Virus record (IMG/VR): IMGVR_UViG_3300032116_000001
Location: 124,001 to 188,000 of that record
Strand: one strand, 5' to 3'
Length of the DNA: 64,000 nucleotides
Origin: a virus
Below the pieces are notes generated by a model. The model saw only the letters and a list, made by a program, of their open reading frames with translations. It did not search any database and was not told the origin of the DNA. The position numbers and the translations under genes are program-made. The stretch's first letter is position 1; every line of letters starts with the position of its first letter. Shown piece after piece: positions 34,437 through 43,776 of this stretch.

Positions 34437-35324
34437 TTACACCACATATCCAAGTTCTGTTTCTAAATATTCACGCAATCGTGAAGGCATTTCCACAATA
34501 GATGTTTGCCAATAACTCAAGAAATTTGGTTCCCATGAATCCAATTGCACCCATTGATCCACCATGACCTTTATTGATTCATTTACCTGGTTGTATTGTT
34601 CTTGATTTATAGGAGCTGATTGTATTAGTGCTGGTACTAAAAACGCTCCAAGCGCTTCCTCGGCGAAGCCCAATGCGCCTCGGGGCTTTCTTTTATCGAC
34701 TGGAATTACATTTATTCTATTTTTAGAACTATTATTGGCATCAAAATAATCTATATCTATCAAAAACTTTATAATTTCAACAGTTTTATATTCTGTCGCC
34801 CATCCTGGGGGAGCGGGAACTGTGGTCTGGCCGATTATGTTTTGGCTAATCCAACTAATCGCTTCTGATTGTGAAACATCCTTGAACATTAACAATGGAT
34901 TTCCGCCACCACTGCCGCGTAAAACTTCCACCTGTACATCAAAACTCGAAACTCCCATGTTTTTCCATGCCCTTAGGAAAACACCACCAAATGCATACGC
35001 ATTTTGAATAACCGTAGAGCCCAGCAAGCTCGTGGGATTAAAGGCTTGTTCAGGCGGTGATGATGTATGTATTTTGTTTGGTACTTCATCATTTAAGTAT
35101 CTGGCAAGACCAGCGCCGATGATCAACTCAGCATTAGCATTGATTGCCGATCTTGTTTCTACAGTTGCTAATCCATAACATAAATCTAAATCTCTTTCTT
35201 CCAGCGGAGCGCCTAACCCGTACTCTTCGATTGCCAATGACGTATCAACCATGGTCGCAACCCTGTCAAGGCTGCGAATTACAGAGTCAAGTATGTATGC
35301 TGTATATGGGTTCGGAGATGACAT
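34437..35324 (-). CDS. Hypothetical tail-operon structural protein
   Basis: 295 residues, alpha/beta, without a recognised domain. It opens 'NPYTAYILDSVIRSLDRV' with amphipathic helices and ends 'EMPSRLREYLETELGYVV'. It lies between two large beta-rich tail proteins with 5-6 base gaps, so it is probably a baseplate or connector component. Confidence 0.65.
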   Translation of the reverse strand: MSSPNPYTAYILDSVIRSLDRVATMVDTSLAIEEYGLGAPLEERDLDLCYGLATVETRSAINANAELIIGAGLARYLNDEVPNKIHTSSPPEQAFNPTSLLGSTVIQNAYAFGGVFLRAWKNMGVSSFDVQVEVLRGSGGGNPLLMFKDVSQSEAISWISQNIIGQTTVPAPPGWATEYKTVEIIKFLIDIDYFDANNSSKNRINVIPVDKRKPRGALGFAEEALGAFLVPALIQSAPINQEQYNQVNESIKVMVDQWVQLDSWEPNFLSYWQTSIVEMPSRLREYLETELGYVV

Positions 35325-35330
35325 ATGTAT

Positions 35331-38300
35331 TTAAACACTCCTTATAACTATTTTGTCACCAGGTGGTGCGCCATTTGTGGGGGTGGTTATATCTGGCATT
35401 TCTTTACCCACTGATAAATATGTTATTCTTTGAATTTTATCGGAATCAATAATTAAAGGCGCTGGTGTTGGGTCCACAGACGTTGATGGTCCAATTTCGG
35501 CCAAAGTCTGCGAAGATGATTGCCAGCGAATTTGCAATCTTTGTGATCCTGTAGAATGGAAATGTTCCACAACAATTCTTTGTGGAGTGGTATTAGAAAG
35601 AAGCCCCATCACATAATTAAATGTATTAAGAGAGTCATTTAGCCACTCATCTAAGACCAAAACATCATTAATATACACTCTAACCCCCTGGCTAGATGTA
35701 ACACTCAGTGTATAACTTTCGTTATAAATTGGAGTGAAAACTCCCTCTATTCTGGTGTTTATGTTTTCATTCTGTCCATCTAAAGTGAAATTTGTGTAAT
35801 TAATCGATGTTATAATTTCGTCTGTTGTGGGCGAAATGGATGTGTCTAGGTTATTGTAATCAAGAGATGATTTTTTCCACCATTGTGCACGCCATGATGG
35901 TGATGAATTAAAGGTGTGCAAAAGTGTTTTTATGATTCCATCCACAGAATATTTAACACAAACATGTATATCATTTGAAAACTTAGCATACCTCCATTGT
36001 GTCCCATCGTGGAAGGCACGAGGATAGATGGATAGTTGTGATGGCGGGTTTATATCTTTGCATGTGTAAGCCCAATGACCTTCGACTTTATAGACAGGGT
36101 TCGACTCTCTTTCTTTGTTTGGCGGGGGGAGATATGCTGTTATATTTGGAGTATCTCTATTAAAAGCGCCATAAACTTCATTAGATGTTTGGTAAAACTT
36201 AATCCAAACTTCTCCAGCCTCATTTATCCAATTATTGTCTACATCGGGTTTTGAAATATTTTCATTTACACTTGTTACATAATCAAACTCAATGGTGCCT
36301 CCAATTTCCAAAGATGTCTTTTCAAGCACAATCCAGTATGTATTGTTGTTAGAGAACGTATACGGAAGTGAAAAAGTTATTTCCGTAAATCCTGAAGTTG
36401 ATAACTCGCCAAATGAAACTCCATCACCAGAGATTATCCTTTGGCCTGGAAGGTCATTGTTATTGGCATAAATATGCGGTATCAATTTTGAAGAGCTGGA
36501 ATTAAGCAGTTCTGTAAATCCCGAGTCTAAATCTACTTGCAATCGAAGCGAAAAACTTGATGCGAATGTCTTTTCTGTTGTTTCAATCTTAAATGCGATA
36601 TATTTACTAAAATTCCCCGTAGAACCCCCAGATGTTTGGTTTAAAGATGGGTCAAGAACCTCAACAGATTGTGTTCCGTACTGTTCTAAGTCTCCTGCTG
36701 ACAAGCCCGTTGGCGCTATGGTAAATGAGTCGGCTCTAACCTCCTCGACAGATGGATTGGGGTCGTCCTTAACCGCATTTGCAATGCCAAAATAAGGATT
36801 TAAATTAATTTTCCAATAAGGAACGTCAGAAAATGTATATTTCGATACAGAAACGCCAAGGTTTCTTAAGCCTACCCACAATTCTGGATACTGATTAAGA
36901 TCAATTATTAGAAACTCTCCGCCATCATTAAGAAAATCTTGAACCTCTTCATCAATCTCATCCTCAGTGTAACCCTGATTTGCTAGTCTTTTTCTAAACT
37001 GCTCTTCCGTTTCTCTGGTTTCGTCTGGAGGAGATACAACCTTGGTGCGAATCAATCTGGAGTCTCCCATGGTTAAATCAGGTATAATACCAGCGTAGCC
37101 ATGAAGCCTCCATGAATCAATGGTTTCTAGCGTGCCTGGTGCTCGATTGGCCTGGTCTTCACTTGTTCCTCTTCGATAATATCCCGTTGTACTTTGTCCT
37201 TTTAATTCTCTATTGGCGTATTCTCCATCTGTTAAAAAGAACATGCTCGCCATAACAAAAAGGTCTTTTTGAAGAACGTTTTCATCACTGTCTTCAAGCT
37301 CAAACCTAATTGTGTAATCTTGGCCAAGGGCAATTCCTGATTTATTGGGATCAATTGCTTCGCATTGGCTAGATGGTTCCATATAGATTTCAAAATTATT
37401 GGCTATATTTATTTTTTGTTTTGTTAATGAGAGAGCATTAGAATTTAATCGACCCATTTCCGTTGATGGCGGTGCCGCTGATAAGTCTTCTATTATAGCA
37501 ATCCCAGGGCTATTGAACGGTATTGCTCTAGGAGGGGCATTATCGGGGTTTTGAAGGTCTGTGTCAAAGGGGTTTTTTAATAATCCCCTGAATATCTTTG
37601 ACTGCAAAGATGCAGAGTCTAGTAGTTGGTTTTGCTTTGGCGTTATGGTTTCTGGAAACCTTGATGCTGGTAATAATACATCAAAGGCGGCTGATCTTGT
37701 AGCACCTTTGATATCCAAGTTCCTAAAAGTTTGTAACAAATTGTAAACCTCAGGAAGAATTATGGATGCAAGGAGGGGGTCTCCATGAGGTTTTTGTGCA
37801 AATGTTTTTATCTCTTGGTCTGCCCATATTATAGAAAGGCCAGCTAAAATATTTCTCTCACTTCCCGTTTCTAAGTCGGCTCTCATAATTGTACCTGATC
37901 CGCTCGATGAAGTGCCCGCGACTAAATTACTTATACTTCCTGGTGCCTTTGCGAGAACCAATCTTGAAATTAAAACATAATCTCTTGGAACTCGTGGAAA
38001 ATATTTGCAAATATCCCAATTAGCTGGCCAAAGCTCGCTGGGCACTGGAGGAGAAGATATGATTAAATATTCAGCTATGGGGCCGTCACTTGGTGTGCCC
38101 TGTGGCGTGGCGCAAATGATGACAGGCACGGCTTCTGCATCACGCGGGGCTGAATATCCGATCATGCTATTGCTTAGCCCAATGACTGGCACTTTCGGAA
38201 AATCTTCAAGAAGTTCGTATTTGGGCGGAATTTCTGGATTAGAATATTCTCCGTCTTTAAAAAGAAAATGCGTCCTGTTGCTGGCCACTAAATACTTGTT

Positions 38301-39305
38301 ATCATCATTGATACTTGTTGGTTTCCATGAAAGACTTTCATAAATTCTAGTGTTAAAGAAATTTTTTCGTGGCCAAAATATAATATCGTCAAGGTCGGGG
38401 TTTATAGTTGTCCCTGATGTGTAAGTATATGTTGGTAAATCGTCTTGACTCCCCCAATACATTGCTATATGCCACCAAGAATCAGGCCCCCAGGTGAAAC
38501 TTGGGTCATTGACAGTTCTTAAAGTTACATTATAGCCATTTGTAGTTTTTTGAATTGTATATGCCAAGACGCTTAGTTCTTCATATAAACTAGGCTCGGC
38601 ATCAAGTTCTTGCCAGTCTGATCCAGATTTCTCTTGAACTAGGCCAATGTGTGAATAAAACCTGACGTCTAACGGGGCGTCATTTAAGTGGTTGGAATGT
38701 TTGTGTCCGTCTACAGCATCATTAGGAATAAAAAATTCAATTTGATATGTGTGGTCATATGTGGTTATCCCTGGGTTGTAAAAAGATACCCACGTCGCAC
38801 TTTCGTAAAATGGAACTTCCTCATAATCGGTGCCATCCCAGCGCACTGGGTGGTTTTTGGTTAGTCTTTGTGAACCTCCTGAAGGCTCACCGCCGTTGGT
38901 TGTGTAAATGGGGTTACCGTCATCATCTCTGGGAATCCACCCAGACCAAGCATTATATTTCCAGACCCCCCAGCCCTCTGGAGATGGCGGACCATAATAA
39001 TAAGGGCTCCAGAACTCACCCGAAGGTATTTCTGGGAAATCAGATGCAAAATTTAATTTAACATCAATCTCACCACCTTGTATTCCAAGGCCAACGGGGT
39101 CTTTTTCTCCGAAAAGCAGCAATCCCTCAGCAGAATCTTCGTCATGAAATAGCGTTGCTGTTCTGAGTCTGCAAAAGATAGTTTCCAGGGCCAGAAGAGC
39201 GCCTGGATTTTTCGAAGTGTCTCCTATTTTTGACACTATCCTTTCTCTTGCTCGCCCCAAAGTTTCGGCTATAATCTGCAATCCCTCGCGATTAATCTCG
39301 CTCAT
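35331..39305 (-). CDS. Giant tail/baseplate protein with PA14 domain
   Basis: 1,324 residues. The C-terminal part (about 1140-1290) is a PA14 domain: 'WRAQWWKKSSLDYNN', 'YTLSVTSSQGVRVYINDVLV', 'RIVVEHFHSTGSQRLQIRW', a beta-barrel that binds carbohydrates. Residues about 895-1015 hold an anchor-type jelly-roll like that of the 793-residue protein ('ASSFSLRLQVDLDSGF', 'SNNNTYWIVLEKTSLEIGG'). The first half is beta-rich and Trp/Tyr-rich with no family I can name. The likely role is a receptor-binding or baseplate protein. The gene ends 6 bases before the next one. Confidence 0.75.
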   Translation of the reverse strand: MSEINREGLQIIAETLGRARERIVSKIGDTSKNPGALLALETIFCRLRTATLFHDEDSAEGLLLFGEKDPVGLGIQGGEIDVKLNFASDFPEIPSGEFWSPYYYGPPSPEGWGVWKYNAWSGWIPRDDDGNPIYTTNGGEPSGGSQRLTKNHPVRWDGTDYEEVPFYESATWVSFYNPGITTYDHTYQIEFFIPNDAVDGHKHSNHLNDAPLDVRFYSHIGLVQEKSGSDWQELDAEPSLYEELSVLAYTIQKTTNGYNVTLRTVNDPSFTWGPDSWWHIAMYWGSQDDLPTYTYTSGTTINPDLDDIIFWPRKNFFNTRIYESLSWKPTSINDDNKYLVASNRTHFLFKDGEYSNPEIPPKYELLEDFPKVPVIGLSNSMIGYSAPRDAEAVPVIICATPQGTPSDGPIAEYLIISSPPVPSELWPANWDICKYFPRVPRDYVLISRLVLAKAPGSISNLVAGTSSSGSGTIMRADLETGSERNILAGLSIIWADQEIKTFAQKPHGDPLLASIILPEVYNLLQTFRNLDIKGATRSAAFDVLLPASRFPETITPKQNQLLDSASLQSKIFRGLLKNPFDTDLQNPDNAPPRAIPFNSPGIAIIEDLSAAPPSTEMGRLNSNALSLTKQKINIANNFEIYMEPSSQCEAIDPNKSGIALGQDYTIRFELEDSDENVLQKDLFVMASMFFLTDGEYANRELKGQSTTGYYRRGTSEDQANRAPGTLETIDSWRLHGYAGIIPDLTMGDSRLIRTKVVSPPDETRETEEQFRKRLANQGYTEDEIDEEVQDFLNDGGEFLIIDLNQYPELWVGLRNLGVSVSKYTFSDVPYWKINLNPYFGIANAVKDDPNPSVEEVRADSFTIAPTGLSAGDLEQYGTQSVEVLDPSLNQTSGGSTGNFSKYIAFKIETTEKTFASSFSLRLQVDLDSGFTELLNSSSSKLIPHIYANNNDLPGQRIISGDGVSFGELSTSGFTEITFSLPYTFSNNNTYWIVLEKTSLEIGGTIEFDYVTSVNENISKPDVDNNWINEAGEVWIKFYQTSNEVYGAFNRDTPNITAYLPPPNKERESNPVYKVEGHWAYTCKDINPPSQLSIYPRAFHDGTQWRYAKFSNDIHVCVKYSVDGIIKTLLHTFNSSPSWRAQWWKKSSLDYNNLDTSISPTTDEIITSINYTNFTLDGQNENINTRIEGVFTPIYNESYTLSVTSSQGVRVYINDVLVLDEWLNDSLNTFNYVMGLLSNTTPQRIVVEHFHSTGSQRLQIRWQSSSQTLAEIGPSTSVDPTPAPLIIDSDKIQRITYLSVGKEMPDITTPTNGAPPGDKIVIRSV

Positions 39306-39309
39306 CGTA

Positions 39310-40080
39310 TTACACCGCCTCTATCGGAACTGAATCAGGTCCTGCATTAACAATGGGCACCAGCTCCCTGGCGGTCAGGGTAAATTGACCTTGTTTGAGT
39401 AGTTGTTGCCCGCGGCCATCGTCTGATGGCTTGGCCTCAGATATTTTAACCCCATAAATCAATCGTATTGGCGAAAGCAAGTCTTTTTGCATTTGCTTAA
39501 TGTTAAGTCTTGCTTCTTCGGTTAAATTTGTTACAGACGTGTCGTTTCTGACTGCCTCGTACATTCTCAGAAAGGCATCGGCAGCAATACCAGACGCGAG
39601 CGGGGCTGGAGACGGTGAAGAGTGTGTTTCAGCCCAAAGAGTTGAAAATGCACTTTGGGCCGCTGTAACAAAAGGAGAAAGTATTGTATTGTGCTGATTT
39701 GTAAAATGCTCGGGTGTAAGTGCCCATTTTTGGCAAATTGGGCACAAATCCATAATCCACATTACTCTATAATCTTTTAGTGAATAATAAACCAATCTTG
39801 CAAGTTCTTGCACTAATTTTTCAGAATTTTCTGTTTGGTTAGAGCCCGCGGATATTCCAATAGTGATTCTGTGCTCAATTTCTTGCATACCAAAAGCCGC
39901 ATCGCCAATATTTTCCGAAGAACCATAAATAATTATAGACAAATTTGACGGCAGAACATCTCTATCGCCTAAATGCCATCCTTCAAGAACATGGTCGTAA
40001 ACAACAACATGCCCTTCTGCGTTTTTTGGCATTTTGTAAAATAAAATGCCCCTTATGGTTTCATAAATTTTTTCCAACAT
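39310..40080 (-). CDS. Tail-terminator-like protein
   Basis: 256 residues. The opening 'MLEKIYETIRGILFYKMPK', a strand ('SNLSIIIYGSSENIG') and 'IEHRITIGISAGSNQTENS' followed by 'KLVQELARLVYYSLKDYRV' fit the helix-strand order of phage tail terminator/completion proteins, which cap the tail tube and join it to the head. A CPICQ pair near residue 113 is extra. Position beside a DUF1320-like connector supports this. Moderate confidence. Confidence 0.6.
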   Translation of the reverse strand: MLEKIYETIRGILFYKMPKNAEGHVVVYDHVLEGWHLGDRDVLPSNLSIIIYGSSENIGDAAFGMQEIEHRITIGISAGSNQTENSEKLVQELARLVYYSLKDYRVMWIMDLCPICQKWALTPEHFTNQHNTILSPFVTAAQSAFSTLWAETHSSPSPAPLASGIAADAFLRMYEAVRNDTSVTNLTEEARLNIKQMQKDLLSPIRLIYGVKISEAKPSDDGRGQQLLKQGQFTLTARELVPIVNAGPDSVPIEAV

Positions 40081-40107
40081 AATTAAAATGCGATCTTTGT
40101 CTTAAGA

Positions 40108-40602
40108 TTATTGATTTTGACCTTTTGACCGCCCGCCTTCGGCTGGATTTTTTGGTGCGCCACGCAATGTTGATCTCACAAATCTATCACCCTTTGTTGA
40201 TCTTTGTCCCGACAATCTGATTTCTCCATTTTGAATTCTAACAAGCTCATTCATAGCCCAATCAAATCGTGTTTTTTGTGCTTCGCTATATTGTCTATCG
40301 GCACCCTGAAGGGGCTGGTTGTAATACATTTGAGCTGACAAAATAGCACAAATAACAGGTATTGGGTGAGGGTAGCTAATCTCGCCTCCATTGTTTTTTT
40401 GCACTAAAGGAACGTCATAAATAACCCCTATGTTTGCATCTATCTGACTAGACGCTTCTTCAATAAAAAAATCCAAATCAATGTTTTTGGCCGACTCTGG
40501 TGATGGATTTCTAAAATTAGGAATAGGGTTGTCGCCCTCCAGTGTAATATTCGGCGGGAGATATTGTTTTACATCGTTTATTGTGCAGTAGCGTCTTGCC
40601 AT
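40108..40602 (-). CDS. Head-tail connector, DUF1320/gp6-like
   Basis: 164 residues with the pattern of Mu gp36/DUF1320-type adaptors: 'RYCTINDVKQYLPPNI', 'DLDFFIEEASSQIDANIGV', 'PIPVICAILSAQMYYNQ', and a final helix 'DWAMNELVRIQNGEIRL'. These small helical-bundle proteins form a ring below the portal and connect it to the tail. The C-terminus is a basic disordered tail. Its start abuts the stop of the upstream gene. Confidence 0.75.
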   Translation of the reverse strand: MARRYCTINDVKQYLPPNITLEGDNPIPNFRNPSPESAKNIDLDFFIEEASSQIDANIGVIYDVPLVQKNNGGEISYPHPIPVICAILSAQMYYNQPLQGADRQYSEAQKTRFDWAMNELVRIQNGEIRLSGQRSTKGDRFVRSTLRGAPKNPAEGGRSKGQNQ

Positions 40603-41297
40603 TATTTATTTACCCCTTGCTGATTCGCATCATCTCGTCTTAGGTATTCAGGAGTGTATTCTACCCCCTGTCCAGTGGGCAGCAGCCCCATGGCTTCTAT
40701 GTCTTTTCTTCCAATCATAGTAAATGCATTAATTTTTTCAAGATCGGTGCCTGAAGCCGCTCCCGACGTTATAAATCTATGAAAGTCAACATCTATGTCT
40801 TGGAAGCCCCCTGATTTGGCGCAGTAGATTTCCACAGCATCGGGAATTGATGTCCCTTTTGCTAATTTGTTGATTTCTTGAGCCTGTCGCTTACCCACAT
40901 TCGCAATCATAACAAGCCCATTATTTTTGTGCGCAATTTCACACGCTTGGCTAAGGGAAAGATTTGGAGGCAATGAATCTTTAATATTAAAAGCAATAAT
41001 ATGAGCCTTGTCTGTGCATGTGTATTCTTGGCCTGGGACCACATGCAAATCTAAGTTCTGCTCTCTGCATAGTTGCTGAGCACGCCAGCCAGCTTGCGGG
41101 CCATAATTATTCACCACGCCGATGACATCAAGTCCCTTGACTATAGCGGCTGTTAAAATAGATTTTATGGATGAATCCAAGTCATTTTGATTGGTAAAAT
41201 TTTCAACACGATCAATATACACGCGCAAATCCACCCGCAACACATGTTTGCGGAGGGCTATACACTCTCGTGCGGTGGAATACCATCTATTAAACAC
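40602..41297 (-). CDS. Degenerate PHP-domain protein
   Basis: 231 residues whose order of elements follows the PHP phosphoesterase fold: a first strand 'RVDLRVYIDRVEN' where active enzymes have HxHs, 'AAIVKGLDVIGVVNNY' where they have ITDHn, 'LDLHVVPGQEYTC' (the GxE strand is kept), 'KAHIIAFNI', 'LVMIANVGK' in place of a His, and 'PDAVEIYCAKSGG'. Most metal-binding His/Asp residues are replaced, so it is probably catalytically inactive and perhaps structural. It lies between head-tail connector and zinc-ribbon genes in the leftward operon. Fold assignment is moderate. Confidence 0.65.
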   Translation of the reverse strand: MFNRWYSTARECIALRKHVLRVDLRVYIDRVENFTNQNDLDSSIKSILTAAIVKGLDVIGVVNNYGPQAGWRAQQLCREQNLDLHVVPGQEYTCTDKAHIIAFNIKDSLPPNLSLSQACEIAHKNNGLVMIANVGKRQAQEINKLAKGTSIPDAVEIYCAKSGGFQDIDVDFHRFITSGAASGTDLEKINAFTMIGRKDIEAMGLLPTGQGVEYTPEYLRRDDANQQGVNK

Positions 41298-41342
41298 TTC
41301 AGAAACTCCTATTGGTATTTTCTGAAGAAAATTAACTTAAAC

Positions 41343-41930
41343 CTATCGCCGCTCACCACAGTCGGGGCAGAATTTTTCTGCCCCCGAAAACTTATAACCA
41401 CATTGATAGCAAAATTTTATCAATGACACTCCACAATGAGGGCAGAATTTTGCATTTTTAGGATAATCATTGCCACAAGAAGCACACCCAATATTAATAG
41501 AATCTTTTGCGATTTGAACGGGCGGGGTGGTTTTTTTGGCAATTTCTTTTGAGATATTTACCACAGAATCTTCCATAAATTCGGACAATGTTGTTGGTAT
41601 ATTGTCGAATATGGATTTGTTTTCAGCGTGGTTATATTGATCTTCATTAATAAATTCCGATTCATCAGCTTCTGGCTCTTCGCTTGGAAAAACATGGTCT
41701 GATATAAATTTTTGCATAGCTGGGTGGTCAATGAGGCTTTGTGAATCAGAAGCATTTATATTGCCACTTTCATCTATAATGACTTTCATTCGATCATGAG
41801 GAAGCACATTGTTATTTGAATCCTGCCCCAAAACTGTGTGCCCAAACCTATTTAATCCAAAAGAAGATTGAGCCGCTTTTTCTGGATCGACAAAAGAATG
41901 CCTATGTATTGGTTTTTCGTCTTCGGTCAC
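41343..41930 (-). CDS. Double zinc ribbon protein
   Basis: 195 residues. The C-terminal 50 carry two zinc ribbons: 'CASCGNDYPKNAKFCPHCG' and 'CYQCGYKFSGAEKFCPDCG', the double zinc ribbon (DZR) pattern. The first 140 are acidic and low-complexity. It may be a small scaffold or adaptor for protein or nucleic-acid contacts; a specific role is unknown. Confidence 0.8.
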   Translation of the reverse strand: MTEDEKPIHRHSFVDPEKAAQSSFGLNRFGHTVLGQDSNNNVLPHDRMKVIIDESGNINASDSQSLIDHPAMQKFISDHVFPSEEPEADESEFINEDQYNHAENKSIFDNIPTTLSEFMEDSVVNISKEIAKKTTPPVQIAKDSINIGCASCGNDYPKNAKFCPHCGVSLIKFCYQCGYKFSGAEKFCPDCGERR

Positions 41931-41973
41931 TTTTTCCTATCGTGGCGCATTAGCCATTAATGTTTATACAGAA

Positions 41974-42324
41974 TTAGTTTTTACCTTTGGTTTCGCTTTT
42001 CTTCCAGCTAAAGCCATCAATATCAACCCCAAGGTCTTTAACTGAGTTCATTATAGCGTGCATAATTTCTGCCTCGGAAACCCCCTCGGGCACCTTAAAA
42101 GTTACACTTGTTGTATGAGTTTCGCGATCATCTTTAGGCGGAGCTTCTGTGATTTTTGCAAAGGGTTGTATCATCGGATTGTAAGGCATGTCATGCATGA
42201 TGTTGTCATCGCCACTTGATAAATACTGAGCTATTCGGTGAAGCTCCTTAGACATCGGGCTTCCTTTTTTATCCAGTGAATCGGCGACGTTTGTAATTCT
42301 ATTTGCAATATTTTTGTTGCTCAT
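41974..42324 (-). CDS. Small hypothetical protein with helix-pair N-terminus
   Basis: 116 residues. It starts 'NKNIANRITNVADSLDKKG', then 'ELHRIAQYL', the recurring N-terminal helix pair of this genome (compare 27406-27837). The C-terminal half is a small alpha/beta segment ('SVTFKVPEGVSEAEIMHA'). No known family. Upstream lies an AT-rich repeat region, so it probably has its own promoter. Confidence 0.65.
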   Translation of the reverse strand: MSNKNIANRITNVADSLDKKGSPMSKELHRIAQYLSSGDDNIMHDMPYNPMIQPFAKITEAPPKDDRETHTTSVTFKVPEGVSEAEIMHAIMNSVKDLGVDIDGFSWKKSETKGKN

Positions 42325-42480
42325 AATTCCTTTCCCAAGGTTGTTTTTTGTCCGTTTTTTTACACCCTACTATAAGGCATATTAATTATGATCATTATTA
42401 TGATTAGTATTATGATCATAATAATGAAATTTCTTCAATTGATAATTTCTGATGTATTTTGGGATATTCCTTTAAGGATA
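42325..42480 (-). promoter_or_regulatory. AT-rich intergenic region with repeats
   Basis: The 156-base gap holds two direct copies of ATTATGATCAT (42385-42395, 42409-42419), whose core ATGATCAT is itself palindromic, and a 12-bp inverted repeat (42393-42404 with 42415-42426). It lies upstream of the leftward 41974-42324 gene and downstream of the RNA-ligase gene, so it is suited to an operator or terminator/promoter junction. Confidence 0.45.
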
Positions 42481-43698
42481 TCAGTTGTCCTTAACCTCTT
42501 CGTCGAATCGCTTTAGTGCATTGACTTGGTCTTCTTCTGTTGTTTTGTTAAGAATGTCTGACATGGCATATCCTTGATCAAGTAATGCAATGGCTTCTGG
42601 CCATACGGACATTACGGGGTGACCTTGCCTTTCTTCTGGAGATAAGTCCCTAATCTGATCGTAGCTTTCAGAAACCCACTTTGCTACATATAGAATTCGA
42701 TTAATTACACTTCTTAGAACAGATTGAGAAGACTGTTGAATTCTTGCCTCTCCAGTTGATTCTCCTCCAAGCGGCGCTGTGTCAGGATCATTACCGCCAC
42801 TGCCTGTACTTGTGCCTGTATCTATCGTTGAACTCATTAGGAAAACTGATCGAAGCTCTCGCAATGCATTTATCTCGTCACTCATATCATGAGTTCTCAT
42901 AATTTCAGTGTATCTTGGATTTCTTATTTTCAATCTATTGAAGGACGAATCCACCACTACAAAGCCCTCATATTCTAGTGGATCATAGTATTGATTCAAA
43001 AGCTCTTCGCAATCACTTATTGAATTCACTGGAAATTTCTGTGGCAAAAACCCATTAAACTCGTTTTTAAATGGTTTCATGGAGAATATATCAATTTCTT
43101 CTAAGGAATCGTTATTTACCGCCGCAACAAGCCATAAATGGCGTTCTTTATAAATGCAAACAACTCTGTTTTCTGGTGTGCATAATTCAAATATATAAGT
43201 TGTGTTTTTATCAAGGCTTTTTGTAAATGCATCAAATGATGTCCCCATGTCATTTAGGGTTTGCTCAAAAAGCTCTCGCCAGGTGATTTTATTGTTGTTA
43301 CTATTTGGAGTATAAACAGGCCATGATCCATCGGCCACAAATCTTGTACCCACATGCCACTCGTTTTTGTAAAAGTATAAGCTGACCATTGCTCCGTCAT
43401 ATTTTGATAGCGCGTATGCTTCGTGCCATTTGAAATTATTCAAAATATCTTTGCCATAAGGGTTGTTTGGCTCAAAAAAAGCATCAATTGGCTTACTGAC
43501 AACATTCCATGTGTCTAACTCAAGGATCAGCCCTCTTGTTTCTCTAACCAATGGGTTGTCAAGAGGGCTAAGAACTCTATAATTAAAAACAACTACGCCA
43601 AGATTTTCACATATGTTGAATTGAATGTCGAATCTCTGGAAAAGATTATGAAGTGTTTTCCCAGAGCGTAAATATTCTTGTGTCAACAGGGTTTTCAT
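42481..43698 (-). CDS. T4 Rnl1-type RNA ligase
   Basis: A 405-residue nucleotidyltransferase. Motif I is 'LSKYDGAMVSLYF' with the adenylated lysine K99. Further elements are 'VRETRGLILELD' just before it, 'TTYIFELCTPENRVV' (motif III/IIIa), 'YEGFVVVDSS' (IV) and 'NRLKIRNPRYTE' (V). These match Rnl1-like ligases, which seal RNA breaks, for example tRNA nicked by host anticodon nucleases. Residues about 290-330 are a Ser/Thr/Gly-rich spacer, followed by a C-terminal helical domain of the Rnl1 type. No polynucleotide kinase partner is seen in this window. Catalytic residues are intact, so it should be active. Confidence 0.9.
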   Translation of the reverse strand: MKTLLTQEYLRSGKTLHNLFQRFDIQFNICENLGVVVFNYRVLSPLDNPLVRETRGLILELDTWNVVSKPIDAFFEPNNPYGKDILNNFKWHEAYALSKYDGAMVSLYFYKNEWHVGTRFVADGSWPVYTPNSNNNKITWRELFEQTLNDMGTSFDAFTKSLDKNTTYIFELCTPENRVVCIYKERHLWLVAAVNNDSLEEIDIFSMKPFKNEFNGFLPQKFPVNSISDCEELLNQYYDPLEYEGFVVVDSSFNRLKIRNPRYTEIMRTHDMSDEINALRELRSVFLMSSTIDTGTSTGSGGNDPDTAPLGGESTGEARIQQSSQSVLRSVINRILYVAKWVSESYDQIRDLSPEERQGHPVMSVWPEAIALLDQGYAMSDILNKTTEEDQVNALKRFDEEVKDN

Positions 43699-43776
43699 GC
43701 AGTTTGAATTCTTGTTTTTATCAATTTTGGCCTATTTTTGCCACAGGAATAGGGCTTTAAATTTTCTGTTTTTGAT

